Below the pieces are notes generated by a model. That model was given only the letters and a program-made list of their open reading frames with translations, did no database searches and was not told the DNA's origin. Shown here in pieces: positions 8,683 through 17,919 of a stretch of DNA of 64,000 nucleotides. Positions within the stretch are counted from its first letter, which is position 1, and every line of letters starts with the position of its first letter. The DNA is taken from assembly GCA_016281125.1 (NCBI GenBank), contig JAEEIA010000056.1:1-64000 (forward strand), given 5' to 3'. This stretch comes from Oscillospiraceae bacterium (GTDB lineage: Bacteria; Bacillota; Clostridia; Oscillospirales; Ruminococcaceae). A program made the translations under genes and the position numbers.

Positions 8683-9454
8683 CATACAGTACGAAAGTCT
8701 GGCACACAGAAAAGAATAAGCCGCTGGCGGCGCTTCTCTCCCCTCTCTTGTGGTTTCCTCTCAGGATTCGCGCCGCGGGCAGCGCCCGCCGGCAATTTCC
8801 TTCGGGTAAATTGGCCGGTGCTCTCCCCACTTGCCAAGTACACGCCGCTGTTCGCGGCTTTTTGGGCGTGCGTGCTCCCAGCTGCAATGAAACGCAGAGC
8901 AAACCGAGAATAACTATGCACACCAAAGACACCCGCAGAACAATCCCGTCAGACTGCCCCGTGAGCTCCAAATCATCCCCTGCAAGTGTTGTAAACTATT
9001 CAATTTTCAAGGTGCCAAAGCGTATCCTGTCCCCTGGCGTTCCCGTCATCGGACCGCCTTCATGCGCCGTCCGGTTTCCGCCTTTCTCGCCGCCGCAGTC
9101 CGGTCCCGGATTGTCCCGGGTACCTGAGCCTGCGCGTAACGCTCTCTGATCATAGCGCAGAAAAGCAAAAAAGTTGCACGTTTGCGTACAACTTTCCGAC
9201 AAATGATTTTCATTTAACATTTATATGCGTAGAAATCTGCACACACAGACAGCAAGATTGCGAATATACTGCGTTTTGCGTTCTGATCCGAAAACGTCTT
9301 TGCCCGTTCAACAGGGATTATTCTGATAGACAGCATCTCAATTATGAACAATTTGTGAATTTTCAGGGAATTAAGAAATTCTTTATGATTTCCTTTTATC
9401 ATAAAATCAGCAAGGATATCCGAATGCATCCAAATTGAAACAGGAGGTCAGAAC
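8683..9454. other. Gene-free stretch with several strong hairpins
   Basis: No credible gene is seen in these 770 bp. The stretch 8740-8900 is dense in hairpins: GCGGGC-AGC-GCCCGC at 8775-8789; CCGGCAATTT with AAATTGGCCGG at 8789-8818, capped by C(TTCG)G; and CACGCCGC with GCGGC...GGGCGTG at 8841-8870. The last contains a GC stem followed by five T. The C(TTCG)G tetraloop on the plus strand hints at a structured plus-strand RNA. 8900-9150 is GC-rich with no clear pattern. 9150-9430 is AT-rich and likely holds the promoter of the ABC operon, though no convincing -35/-10 pair was found. Confidence 0.5.
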
Positions 9455-10411
9455 ATGTCAGATATTATCATTCAGACGGAGGGACTGACAAAGCAGTATA
9501 AAAAACAGCTGGCCGTCGATCATGCGGATCTCAGCATCCGCCGCGGCATGATCTGCGGACTGATCGGCCCCAACGGCGCAGGCAAAACCACGATCATGAA
9601 GATGCTCGGCGGGCTGGTGCTCCCGACGGAGGGCACGCTTTCGATCTTCGGCGGCACCTCCGAAAAGGAGCTCGCCCATGCGCGCAGCCGGATGAGCTTC
9701 ATGATCGAAACGCCCTACGCAAAGCAGGAGCTTTCCGCACATGCGAATATTGAAAAAATGCGGCTGCAAAAGGGCATCCCCGATCCGAAGCGCGTGGACG
9801 AGGTACTCCGTCAGGTCGGGCTTTCCGATACCGGAAAAAAGCCGGTATCGAAATTCTCGCTCGGGATGCGGCAGCGCCTCGGCATTGCGGGTGCGCTGCT
9901 CTCCAAGCCGGAAATCATGGTGCTGGACGAGCCGGTCAACGGTCTTGATCCGGAGGGCATCATCGAAATCCGTGAGATGCTCCGGAAGCTCAATCAGGAG
10001 CTGAATATCACGATTCTCATTTCCTCGCATATTCTGGCGGAGCTCTCCATGCTCTGCACCGATTATGTCTTTCTCAAAAAGGGAAAAATCCTGCAAACGA
10101 TCACCGCACAGGATCTGCACAAGCTCTGCGGTGAATACTACCATATCCATACCGACAACGACGAAAAAGCGCTTGCCGTGCTGCAAAATCAGCTCGGTAT
10201 TGAAAAGTGCGATGTGCTCAGGGACGGCACACTCCGGCTGTTTGAGCGGCTGGACGATCTGCCGCTGATTTCGCGGACACTGTACGAAAACGGCCTGATT
10301 CCGGTGACACTCCATATTCACGAGGCGGATCTGGAATCCTACTATATGAAACTGGCAGGTGATGACAATGTGGAATCTGTTGAAAGCAACGGCGTCGCAG
10401 ACAAAGCGTGA
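9455..10411 (+). CDS. ABC transporter ATP-binding protein
   Basis: 318 residues, ATG preceded by AGGAGG. Walker A GPNGAGKT, signature FSLGMRQRLGIAGAL, Walker B IMVLDEPVNGLD and the switch histidine (LISSHIL) are complete. A C-terminal extension of about 90 residues resembles exporters of the drug/lantibiotic-immunity kind. The next gene begins inside its 3' end, followed by a second permease. A complex of this ATPase with two different ABC-2 permeases is the LanFEG-like arrangement that expels peptides or drugs from the membrane; substrate not known. Confidence 0.93.
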   Translation: MSDIIIQTEGLTKQYKKQLAVDHADLSIRRGMICGLIGPNGAGKTTIMKMLGGLVLPTEGTLSIFGGTSEKELAHARSRMSFMIETPYAKQELSAHANIEKMRLQKGIPDPKRVDEVLRQVGLSDTGKKPVSKFSLGMRQRLGIAGALLSKPEIMVLDEPVNGLDPEGIIEIREMLRKLNQELNITILISSHILAELSMLCTDYVFLKKGKILQTITAQDLHKLCGEYYHIHTDNDEKALAVLQNQLGIEKCDVLRDGTLRLFERLDDLPLISRTLYENGLIPVTLHIHEADLESYYMKLAGDDNVESVESNGVADKA

Positions 10412-11174
10412 CAAGATTCTCTGGGCGATTGCTGCGTTTTTCTGTCTGATTGTTCCGGGCCTGATGGCTTTGATGGATCTCGTGATGGATGCGGGGCTCT
10501 TTACGAACATGACCGGCAGCGCGGCTGCGGGTACATGGCTCGAATCCACTGCATTTCTGATGCCGATGATGGTTATTATCCTGACGGGACGCATCTGCGG
10601 CTGGGATCTGCGGGACAAAACCGCAAACTATGAGATCCTGTTCGGCCACAAGCGGGCGGCGGTCTATTTCTCACGGTTTCTGATTGCTTCGGCAGTCTGT
10701 ATCTTCTGCGCCACCGTGCTGATGCTGCTTCCGCCGCTGCTGATGGCCGCTGTCAAGGGCTGGGGCGCCAGCATGACCTTCGGGACAATGATGCAGCATT
10801 ATCTGCTTGCGCTGCCGGTTGTGCTGCGGATCGTGTGTCTGTTTACGATGCTGGCATTTCTGGTTGAACATGATATTGCGGTGTTTGCAATCGGCTTCTT
10901 TGTCAACATGGGGCAGATGATCCTGATTGTGCTGCTGGAGGTCAGCGGGAACGGCTTGAAGCTGAGCTGGCATACATCGCTGATCTGCCTGATGCGGAAT
11001 GTGCTGGACTTTTCCAACACGACAGGCGGAATGCTGGACGGCAAGGAAATCACGGTCTACAAAGCGGCACTGACGCAGAGCGCTGTCACAGAAACACTGC
11101 TGAGCGCCGTCGGATTCGGGCTGCTCTGGCTGCTGCTCGGGTACCTGATTTTCCGCAGACGGGATCTGAAATAA
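10368..11174 (+). CDS. ABC-2 type permease, first subunit
   Basis: 268 residues from ATG 10368 (GTG 10359 and ATG 10362 are in-frame alternatives; the GGCAGG sequence fits 10368 best). Six hydrophobic segments are visible: about residues 20-40, 53-75, 100-125, 145-165, 175-200 and 240-262. The motif WDLRDKTANYEILFGHKR after the second segment is typical of ABC-2 permeases (a similar block, ADLEDKTVNHEM, is in the next gene). It overlaps the ATPase gene, indicating translational coupling. It should form the membrane channel of the exporter. Confidence 0.88.
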   Translation: MWNLLKATASQTKRDKILWAIAAFFCLIVPGLMALMDLVMDAGLFTNMTGSAAAGTWLESTAFLMPMMVIILTGRICGWDLRDKTANYEILFGHKRAAVYFSRFLIASAVCIFCATVLMLLPPLLMAAVKGWGASMTFGTMMQHYLLALPVVLRIVCLFTMLAFLVEHDIAVFAIGFFVNMGQMILIVLLEVSGNGLKLSWHTSLICLMRNVLDFSNTTGGMLDGKEITVYKAALTQSAVTETLLSAVGFGLLWLLLGYLIFRRRDLK

Positions 11175-11184
11175 GGAGGCTGAC

Positions 11185-11973
11185 ATGAAGGATATTATTC
11201 GCGCACAGCTGCGGCAGGCGCGCCGCACGACCATGCTGTATATCATCTTTTTTCTGCTGGCCGGATCATGTGCGGTCGGATTGCTGAACGCCACGGTGGA
11301 CGGCGCCTCTGCTTCCGCAGTGACTGCGGGTGACGGCAAACTGATTGCCGCCTTTTCGCTGATGTTTCTCGGCACGGCAGCGAGCTGGATCTGCGGTGCC
11401 GATCTGGAGGACAAAACGGTCAATCATGAAATGACCTCCGGCAGACTGCGCCGGGATGTGTATCTCGGCCGCGTGATCCCGGCAATGGCGGTCGCTGTCA
11501 CCGGCACGATGGTTCTGATGTTTATGGTGTTCGGGATCACAACGGCACTGGTCGGCTGGGGACATGAGATTCCGCTTTCCAATGCGCTGCTGCGGTTTGC
11601 GCTGATGGTCTTCCCGCTGCTGCGGCTGGGTGCGTTCAGTTCGGCGGTCACGTTCGTGACAAAAAACCGCGTAACAGGGTTTATGGTCTGCCTGTACGCT
11701 GCAATGTTCAGTCTTCCGGCGGATACACTTCCGTTTGAATGGCTGCGGGATCTGCTCGGAAATTACCTGCTGCTCAGTCCGCTGACCTTCGGAAAGCTCT
11801 GCACGTTTGACAGCTGGTATGTCTACGGCTGTGCAGATCTGAAAATGCATTACATCTATTATCCGGAGCTGTCGGGTTCGCTGATTGCAGGCATTGTAAT
11901 CGTTTCACTGATCATGACAGCCGTGTATCTGCTGCTCGGCTACCATTTCTTCCATACGGATGACCTGAAGTAA
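11185..11973 (+). CDS. ABC-2 type permease, second subunit
   Basis: 262 residues, ATG with AAGGAGG upstream. About six membrane segments, the last ending YLLLGYHFFHTDDLK. It shares the ADLEDKTVNHEMTSG block and overall plan with the preceding permease, so the two are probably paralogues forming a heterodimer with the ATPase. The gap to its neighbours is about 10 bp on each side, so a single operon. Confidence 0.88.
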   Translation: MKDIIRAQLRQARRTTMLYIIFFLLAGSCAVGLLNATVDGASASAVTAGDGKLIAAFSLMFLGTAASWICGADLEDKTVNHEMTSGRLRRDVYLGRVIPAMAVAVTGTMVLMFMVFGITTALVGWGHEIPLSNALLRFALMVFPLLRLGAFSSAVTFVTKNRVTGFMVCLYAAMFSLPADTLPFEWLRDLLGNYLLLSPLTFGKLCTFDSWYVYGCADLKMHYIYYPELSGSLIAGIVIVSLIMTAVYLLLGYHFFHTDDLK

Positions 11974-11984
11974 GGAGGTGCAGC

Positions 11985-13685
11985 ATGAAGAATCTGGATA
12001 TTCTGGCAGTGGCTGCCGGTGTCGGCATCTGCATTCTGCTGTACTGCATTGCCGGACGTGCAGAGCGGATCAAAAGCACAAAATGGAAGCTGTTCTGGCT
12101 GCTGCCCGCGTCCGTGCTCGCCTTCGCAGGCAGATTTGAGCGTTCGCTGCTGCCGCTGTACGTCGGCATTGTGATTTTGCTTGCGGGCTTTTTCCGGGAG
12201 AAAACGGTATTCCGCAGGGGTCTGAGCATCGCGGGTGCGCTGAGCATGCTGGCGTCGGTTCCGGCAAGCCTGCTGAATCCGCGCTACCGCGCCAAAGATT
12301 ACACCGGTGATTTTCAGAAGGGCTATGACGCAATGCGGGAACATTATGTGCTGACCGAATACAAGGGCATTGACTGGGATGCGCTCTATGAAACCTATAT
12401 GCCGATGATTGAAGAGGCCGACCGCGAGCAGGATGCTGTGAAAAACTATCTTGCGTGGTCTGGCTTCTGCGGCACGTTCCATGACGGCCATGTGGGCTAT
12501 TACTGCGAGAAAGAAACCATGGAAGCAGCGGCACGGTCGGTGCTCGGAAACGATTACGGCCTTGCCGTGATGCGGATGACGGACGGCCGCTTTGCCGCGG
12601 TCAATACCGAGGAATCGCTCCGTCAGTACGGCATTGCAAACGGCACGATCATCACAAGCTGGAACGGTCAGGTGCCGGATGAAGTCAGCAGGCAATCTCC
12701 GGCATGGGGGCTGATGTTCTATTACGAAAACGAGGAAACGGGTTACGAAACGGAGTTCGGCTGCTTCCCGGATATTGACAACGAAATCTTTTACAGCGGG
12801 CTGCTTGCGGCGGGCGTCGGCGGGGAAACCGTATCTGTCGGCATTCTCGATGAAAACGGCATGGAGCGGACGGTCACGCTGCCGAAGATCGGGGAATACT
12901 ATGACCGGCTGTTCGGTACGGTCGAAAAGATCGACCACGGCGTGAACATCGGCAATCTGGAATGGCAGCGCACGGATCAGACAACCGTGCTCCTGCGGAT
13001 CAAGGGCATGGCATATGATACGCAGTCCTATATGTCCGGGGACGAAAAATCCTACCGCGAGATGAAGGAGAAGCTCACCGAAGCGCTGGAGGAATACAAG
13101 GCGGACGGCGTGAAGGACGTCATCATTGACCTGCGCAACAACGGCGGCGGATCTCCGATTATGGTCAAGACTGTCGTTTCGCTGTTTGCGCCGGAGGGAA
13201 CATATGACTGCTCCGTGGACGGGCTCTGGGACGATGACAGAAAATGCTGGGTGACCGATGAAAACGGCGATTACGTGCCGGGCAAGGCGATTCGCTGCCA
13301 GGGCGAGAATCTGCTGGACGGCGGCAGGGTGATTCTGCTGACGAATCAGGCATGCGTCAGCGCGGGTGACTTCATGGTGAAGATCATGCGCGGGCTGCCG
13401 AATGTGACGGTCATGGGCTTCACCGAGCCGAACGGCTCCTGTCAGGCCGTCGGCGGCGTGAACTTCCGCGGCGGCAAGCTGACGTTCTCGAACTGCGTGA
13501 ATCTCGATCCGGCAGGCGGCATTCTCATTGATTCCGGCATTGACCGGCAGAGCACGGATGATATTGACGTGCAGATTCCGTTTGATCTGGATGCAATCCG
13601 CGCGATTTTCGACGAGGGACAGGATTATGCTCTGGCTTCTGCGGCGGCAGTGTTCTCATCGACTGCCGAAGCGGACGTCCCCTGA
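11985..13685 (+). CDS. Membrane-anchored S41 (tail-specific) peptidase
   Basis: 566 residues, ATG with AAGGAGG upstream. Residues 1-95 hold about four short hydrophobic helices. The rest is an extracytoplasmic S41 peptidase: VIIDLRNNGGGSPIMVK is the characteristic core strand and CVSAGDFMVKIMR carries the nucleophile Ser in an SAGD context. A PDZ-like middle (GTIITSWNGQVPDE) is plausible. S41 enzymes cut C-terminal tails of periplasmic or secreted substrates. The position as last gene of the exporter operon suggests it processes or degrades the transported peptide; this is inference. Confidence 0.82.
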   Translation: MKNLDILAVAAGVGICILLYCIAGRAERIKSTKWKLFWLLPASVLAFAGRFERSLLPLYVGIVILLAGFFREKTVFRRGLSIAGALSMLASVPASLLNPRYRAKDYTGDFQKGYDAMREHYVLTEYKGIDWDALYETYMPMIEEADREQDAVKNYLAWSGFCGTFHDGHVGYYCEKETMEAAARSVLGNDYGLAVMRMTDGRFAAVNTEESLRQYGIANGTIITSWNGQVPDEVSRQSPAWGLMFYYENEETGYETEFGCFPDIDNEIFYSGLLAAGVGGETVSVGILDENGMERTVTLPKIGEYYDRLFGTVEKIDHGVNIGNLEWQRTDQTTVLLRIKGMAYDTQSYMSGDEKSYREMKEKLTEALEEYKADGVKDVIIDLRNNGGGSPIMVKTVVSLFAPEGTYDCSVDGLWDDDRKCWVTDENGDYVPGKAIRCQGENLLDGGRVILLTNQACVSAGDFMVKIMRGLPNVTVMGFTEPNGSCQAVGGVNFRGGKLTFSNCVNLDPAGGILIDSGIDRQSTDDIDVQIPFDLDAIRAIFDEGQDYALASAAAVFSSTAEADVP

Positions 13686-13708
13686 AACCGGAATAATACC
13701 GACAAGCA

Positions 13709-13735
13709 GAGCCCCTGTACATGGTACAGGGGGCT
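13709..13735. terminator. Terminator between convergent operons
   Basis: Inverted repeat GAGCCCCTGTAC - ATG - GTACAGGGGGCTC lies between the S41 peptidase stop and the convergent pectinesterase stop. The T tracts are weak on both sides, so it may act with Rho or only as a transcript-end stabiliser. Confidence 0.6.
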
Positions 13736-13755
13736 CAGTCTGTCGATAAAATCGG

Positions 13756-15621
13756 TTATTCCACCCAGATATAAGGCGATTCCGACGGCTTCTGAAGAAG
13801 ATGCTTCAGCACGAAATTCAGATCGTCCCGCGTGACCTGACCGTATTCGTGTAAACTTGCATTGGAAAGACCGTCGCCGGACAGCTCCGCCAGATGCAGC
13901 ATATGCCGCTTCATCAGCGTCACATCGCGCGCATCAAGGAAATTATCACAGGAAGCATCGCCCGGACACAGAATCTCCGGCGGGGCTTCTGCCAGTTTCC
14001 GCGTCACAATCACGGTATAGTTTGTCACCTTGCCGGTCATGCCGTTCGTGCCGAGCGTGACCGCTGTGCCTTTCTCAAAATCCTGCCGCCAGAAATCATA
14101 GGTGACATTGTCCGTGCTTTCTGCGGTCAGACCGTCGCATTTCTCATATCCTGCCATCCACGCAGGCAGTGTTTCATTGCGCTGATCCATGACAATGTAT
14201 ACGGAAATATCCTCCGCCGCGGTGAATGACGCCAGATCGCCGGTGAGCTTTTTCGCATCACAGGGCGTCATGATCTGTTCGCAGCTTTTGGTGCTGATGA
14301 GTTCGGTGAAAAATGCGGGCAGACTGCGGAACGCATAGTCGCGGTCGGTGTAGAGCTTTGCGTCAGTCGGCATTTCCTCAACGATTTTCCATTCATACAT
14401 ATAATCATTCGGCCTGAGATCCTTGACCAGCCTGCCGCTGACCGCGGGAATCTCCGGCAGGGTGCCGTTCAGATAATACGGCACCCATGCGCCGAGATAG
14501 GTCTGCGTATCGAGCCCGTCAGCGGAATACTGCACCGTGCCGCGGACTCTGCTGCCCGTATTGACCGGCGCGCCGTTGCAGGTTGTGCCGTACTCCTTGA
14601 ACTTTGCATCCTCCGGCTGGTGGCCGCTCATGGACGTCCATCCGGCGCCGGTGATGATGCCCTCATATTGCAGCTGCGTGTTGACGAATGCGACATCCGC
14701 AGAGCCGCCCCACGGTCTGCCGAAATAGCCTGCTGCGACCGGCAGCGATCCGGCCGTCACGCGGCATCCGGTGAACAGCGTCCGTTTGGAATCCTTCATC
14801 GCGGTGATGTATCCGCCGACACCGCCGGAGCTGTACCCCTTGAAGCGCAGCTCACAGCCGTCGAACACATTTGTGCCGTTCTGTCCGAAGATATAGTCCG
14901 TGTTGCCTTCGATCAGGCAGTCCCGGAAATAGCCGTATCCGCCGCCGATATACAGCGTATCCTGGCTGCTCTGGAATGCGCAGCCTTTGAATTCGCAGCA
15001 GTCTGCTTCGATGGCCATTGCCGCAGCGCGCTCGGTTGCAGCCTTCTGCTGGACGTCCGCGCCCTGCTGCCGCCGGAACGTGATGCTCTGGCTGCCGGAA
15101 ACCTCAACGCCGTCTGCCAGCTCCTCGTCTGTGACGTAGCGGTTGAATGAATTTTCAAAGGTAATGTTCTCCGCGCGGAAAAAATTTGCGCCGGAGCGCA
15201 GCCGCACCGAGCAGCCCCAGCGCTGGGTTGGCTCGTTCTTGGCGTTCTTCGCTTTTGCAGCATCTGCGCTGTATTCGCCGTTGCTGCCGACGCTGTAATA
15301 CTTGTAGCCGATACCGTAATACCATGTCAGCGTGACCTTCTGCGAAGGCGTATCGTTGACAAAGCTCAGATACGGCGTATTGACCGTGACCTGCTCGCGG
15401 TAAGTGCCAGGCGCAATGTGGATGGTCACGCGCTGGCTTTCTGACGACGGCTTGATCTGCGCCGCCGCGCTGACCGCCGCATTAACGGTGCCGTAATTAT
15501 TCTGCCTGTCGGGATAACCGACGAAAAGATCCGTGCCTGCTGCCTGAACGGGCAGCGCAGGCAGCGCGGTCAGGAACAGTACATACGCGCTGACCGCAGC
15601 TGTAATTTTACCGGTGTGCAT
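13756..15621 (-). CDS. Secreted pectinesterase with C-terminal dockerin
   Basis: 621 residues from the ATG at 15621 (GGGGGATT upstream); a longer frame to 15654 lacks a ribosome site. A signal peptide (about residues 5-27, ending PVQAAG) is followed by a CE8 right-handed beta-helix. Motifs SSQDTLYIGGG, GNTDYIFGQ (catalytic Asp) and GRPWGG are those of pectin methylesterases, which demethylate pectin. The C-terminus (about 560-621) has two EF-hand-like repeats, GDASCDNFLDARDVTLMKRH and EYGQVTRDDLNFVLKHLL, that form a dockerin. The second loop is degenerate. Dockerins bind cohesins, so the enzyme is probably displayed on a cellulosome or a cell-surface scaffold. Confidence 0.92.
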   Translation of the reverse strand: MHTGKITAAVSAYVLFLTALPALPVQAAGTDLFVGYPDRQNNYGTVNAAVSAAAQIKPSSESQRVTIHIAPGTYREQVTVNTPYLSFVNDTPSQKVTLTWYYGIGYKYYSVGSNGEYSADAAKAKNAKNEPTQRWGCSVRLRSGANFFRAENITFENSFNRYVTDEELADGVEVSGSQSITFRRQQGADVQQKAATERAAAMAIEADCCEFKGCAFQSSQDTLYIGGGYGYFRDCLIEGNTDYIFGQNGTNVFDGCELRFKGYSSGGVGGYITAMKDSKRTLFTGCRVTAGSLPVAAGYFGRPWGGSADVAFVNTQLQYEGIITGAGWTSMSGHQPEDAKFKEYGTTCNGAPVNTGSRVRGTVQYSADGLDTQTYLGAWVPYYLNGTLPEIPAVSGRLVKDLRPNDYMYEWKIVEEMPTDAKLYTDRDYAFRSLPAFFTELISTKSCEQIMTPCDAKKLTGDLASFTAAEDISVYIVMDQRNETLPAWMAGYEKCDGLTAESTDNVTYDFWRQDFEKGTAVTLGTNGMTGKVTNYTVIVTRKLAEAPPEILCPGDASCDNFLDARDVTLMKRHMLHLAELSGDGLSNASLHEYGQVTRDDLNFVLKHLLQKPSESPYIWVE

Positions 15622-15743
15622 TTCAGAATCCCCCTTTTTTCTCTTGTCCGGCATAAACTGCCATTGTTATTATAGCACAGCCGCCCGGCTTATGCAATAT
15701 CGTACAGCCCTTTTTTACTGTAAAATTGTACGATTCTGCAAAT

Positions 15744-15769
15744 CGGGATGCCCCCGGAGGAGCATCCCG
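15744..15769 (-). terminator. Terminator after the LRR protein gene
   Basis: Stem CGGGATGCTCCTCC/GGGGGCATCCCG on the minus strand just past the LRR gene, followed by a short T-rich run. A moderately strong intrinsic terminator. Confidence 0.7.
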
Positions 15770-15827
15770 ATCAGTTTGTGATTGTGTTGAAGTTTGCCGT
15801 CCTGTGACGGTCAGATATGCTTGCGGA

Positions 15828-17630
15828 TCACGGATTCTCCTCGTCAACCGGGAACAGATTGATCTGTCTTGCAATCTTATAGAGCATGAGCGTGATATCT
15901 TCCGGCTGAACCTTGCCGTTGCCGTCCACATCCGCATTCTTCTTTCCCTGATCCAGAATCTTAGCTTCCTTGTCGCCGATGATGAACCGGCAGGTCAGCA
16001 CCACGTCGGAAACATCGAATATGCCGTCCAGTGTGGTGTCACCGGTTCTCGGGCCGATCTGTTCAAATTGGAGTTCATGATCAAATGCATAGTATTCCGC
16101 ATAGGAGTACGGATATGCCCTGACGGTCACGTCCTTGACGTCGTCAAATGCATAATCATCAATCTCGGTCACGCTTTTCGGAATCGTGACCGTTTTCAGT
16201 TCCGTACATCCGTTGAAAGCGTGATTGCCGATGCTCTTGACGGTATCCGGAATCACAACATCCGTGATGTTTTTGTTATATTCAAATGCCTGCTGGGAAA
16301 GTGCGGTCACACCCTCCGGAATCTCCGCGACGCCTTCTGCCGTTCCGGCATCAACAAGGATGGTGTTGACAACGACAAACGGACTTTCAGCCCGCTTCTG
16401 TTCCAGCCACGGCGTACCCTCGAACACGCGGCCGCCGATCTTCGTCACAGTTTCCGGAATCTCAATCTCCTCCAGTGCGGAACAGTTCAGGAATACTGTT
16501 TCGGTCAGCTCCTGCACGCTCTCCGGCAGCGTCACACCGGTCAGCTTTTTGCACTCGTAAAACGCATAGCTCGGCAGAACCTCCAGTTTTTGGGAGAGGA
16601 CAACCTTTTCCAGATTGTCGCATTCCGCGAACGCATTTGCGCCGATGCGCGTGACGGTGTCCGGCATAGTGATTTCGGTAACTGCCGAATTGCCGCGGAA
16701 AGCCTCCGGATTGATGAAGGTTACGCCCTTGGGGATCGCAACAGCGCCTGACACGGTTTTGGCATAAATGAGCATATTATTGACGATGACAAGCGGATTC
16801 TCCGCGCACTTTTCCTCCAGCCATGCGGATTTTTCAAATGCGTTGATGTGAATGTCCGTCACCGATTCCGGAATGGTGATGTCGGTCAGCTTTTCACAGG
16901 CACTGAACGCTTTGTCGCCGATGGATGTAACCGTATCCGGGAGCCTGATGCCGGTCAAAGCGTTACACTGACAGAATGCAAGGTCGCCGATACGGGTCAC
17001 ACCGTCCGGAATCTGAAACTCCTTCAGCGCAAAGCAGTATGAGAATGTATTGTTCGGAATTTCCGTGATGCTCTCCGGAAGCGTGACGCTTTCCAGTGCC
17101 TGACAGCCGGTAAACCAACCGGCCTCGATCGTTTTCACGCCGTCCGGAATCTGAATTGAGGTGATCGCTCTGCATGAATTGAATGCACCGGCGCCGATGT
17201 GCGTCACCGTGTCCGGAATCTCAATTTTCTCCAGGGAATAACAGGATTGGAATGCGGTCTTTCCGATGCTTGTGACACTGTCCGGAATTGTCACCTTGGT
17301 CAGATTTTCAAGCCCAACAAAAGCATTGTCCGGAATATTCGTGATGCCTTCTCCGATGATAACCTCCGTGATCGGTGCGGGCTCCTCGTTCTTTTTGCGC
17401 ACCCGCGCCCACGGCAGCGCGCTTCTGTCCGCGCTCAGTTCGCCCTGACCGGTGATCGTCAGCAGGCCGGTTTCGGCATCATAGGTCCATTGGGCGTTGT
17501 CCCCCCATGCGCCGCTCTCCGGAATTGTGAATTCCGCAGAAACAAGGAATTCCGCAGGCATGATTGCTGTGAAGTTCATCAGCGAGATTGCACCTGCACT
17601 CAGGATTGCCAGTTTACGTAGAGATTTCAT
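15828..17630 (-). CDS. Secreted BspA-type leucine-rich-repeat protein with dockerin
   Basis: 600 residues from ATG 17630, which has AAAGGA upstream; the longer frame to 18017 is not used. An N-terminal signal sequence (about 5-32) precedes a bacterial-immunoglobulin-like linker. Then come at least 15 repeats of LRR_5 type with the pattern V/I-x-I-P-D/E-x-V-T-x-I-G-x-x-A-F, from about residue 85 to 520. The C-terminal 70 residues are a dockerin (GDTTLDGIFDVSDVVLTCRF ... DVDGNGKVQPEDITLMLYK) with two good calcium loops. BspA-type proteins mediate surface adhesion; the dockerin suggests attachment to a cohesin scaffold. Same orientation as the pectinesterase. Confidence 0.9.
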   Translation of the reverse strand: MKSLRKLAILSAGAISLMNFTAIMPAEFLVSAEFTIPESGAWGDNAQWTYDAETGLLTITGQGELSADRSALPWARVRKKNEEPAPITEVIIGEGITNIPDNAFVGLENLTKVTIPDSVTSIGKTAFQSCYSLEKIEIPDTVTHIGAGAFNSCRAITSIQIPDGVKTIEAGWFTGCQALESVTLPESITEIPNNTFSYCFALKEFQIPDGVTRIGDLAFCQCNALTGIRLPDTVTSIGDKAFSACEKLTDITIPESVTDIHINAFEKSAWLEEKCAENPLVIVNNMLIYAKTVSGAVAIPKGVTFINPEAFRGNSAVTEITMPDTVTRIGANAFAECDNLEKVVLSQKLEVLPSYAFYECKKLTGVTLPESVQELTETVFLNCSALEEIEIPETVTKIGGRVFEGTPWLEQKRAESPFVVVNTILVDAGTAEGVAEIPEGVTALSQQAFEYNKNITDVVIPDTVKSIGNHAFNGCTELKTVTIPKSVTEIDDYAFDDVKDVTVRAYPYSYAEYYAFDHELQFEQIGPRTGDTTLDGIFDVSDVVLTCRFIIGDKEAKILDQGKKNADVDGNGKVQPEDITLMLYKIARQINLFPVDEENP

Positions 17631-17844
17631 AGAAACATTCCTTTCTTGCCAGCACTCAGCTGTCATTTGTTTTTTGAAAAATGGTTTTGTCATGCGTAGG
17701 GTTATTCGGGGGCTTTCTGCCGGGGGCAGCAAAAAACCGGCATGATTATCATAACACTTTTTATCAGAATTGTCAAGTCTTGAAACAAAAAATGCGTGCC
17801 GACGGCTGTTTATGCTTGTACTTTGTTGCGCTGAGAACGCATCT
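17631..17844. other. Leader and upstream region of the LRR gene
   Basis: About 210 bp with no gene. It holds the ribosome site of the LRR gene (AAAGGA) and an AT-rich segment near 17740-17790 that probably contains its promoter; no clear -35/-10 pair is asserted. Confidence 0.4.
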
Positions 17845-17882
17845 GAAAAAACAGGCGCCGACCGAAATGGACGGCGCCTGTT
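17845..17882 (-). terminator. Terminator of the cotJ operon
   Basis: Stem ACAGGCGCCG with CGGCGCCTGT around an 11-nt loop; read on the minus strand it is followed by six T (CTGTTTTTTC). It lies 40 bp after the stop of the cotJC 3' part, so it would end the cotJABC transcript. Confidence 0.9.
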
Positions 17883-17919
17883 CTGCTGCTTTCTGCGAAG
17901 CGGGAATCCCCGTTTCTGC

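Noticed and set aside
8663-9149. Open frames on both strands in the hairpin-rich region
   Set aside because: They are low-quality (Arg/Ala/Gly-rich with frequent rare patterns), have no ribosome sites, and coincide with strong RNA-like hairpins.
9214-9429. 71-codon minus-strand frame upstream of the ABC operon
   Set aside because: No ribosome site; it overlaps the AT-rich presumed promoter region of the exporter operon.
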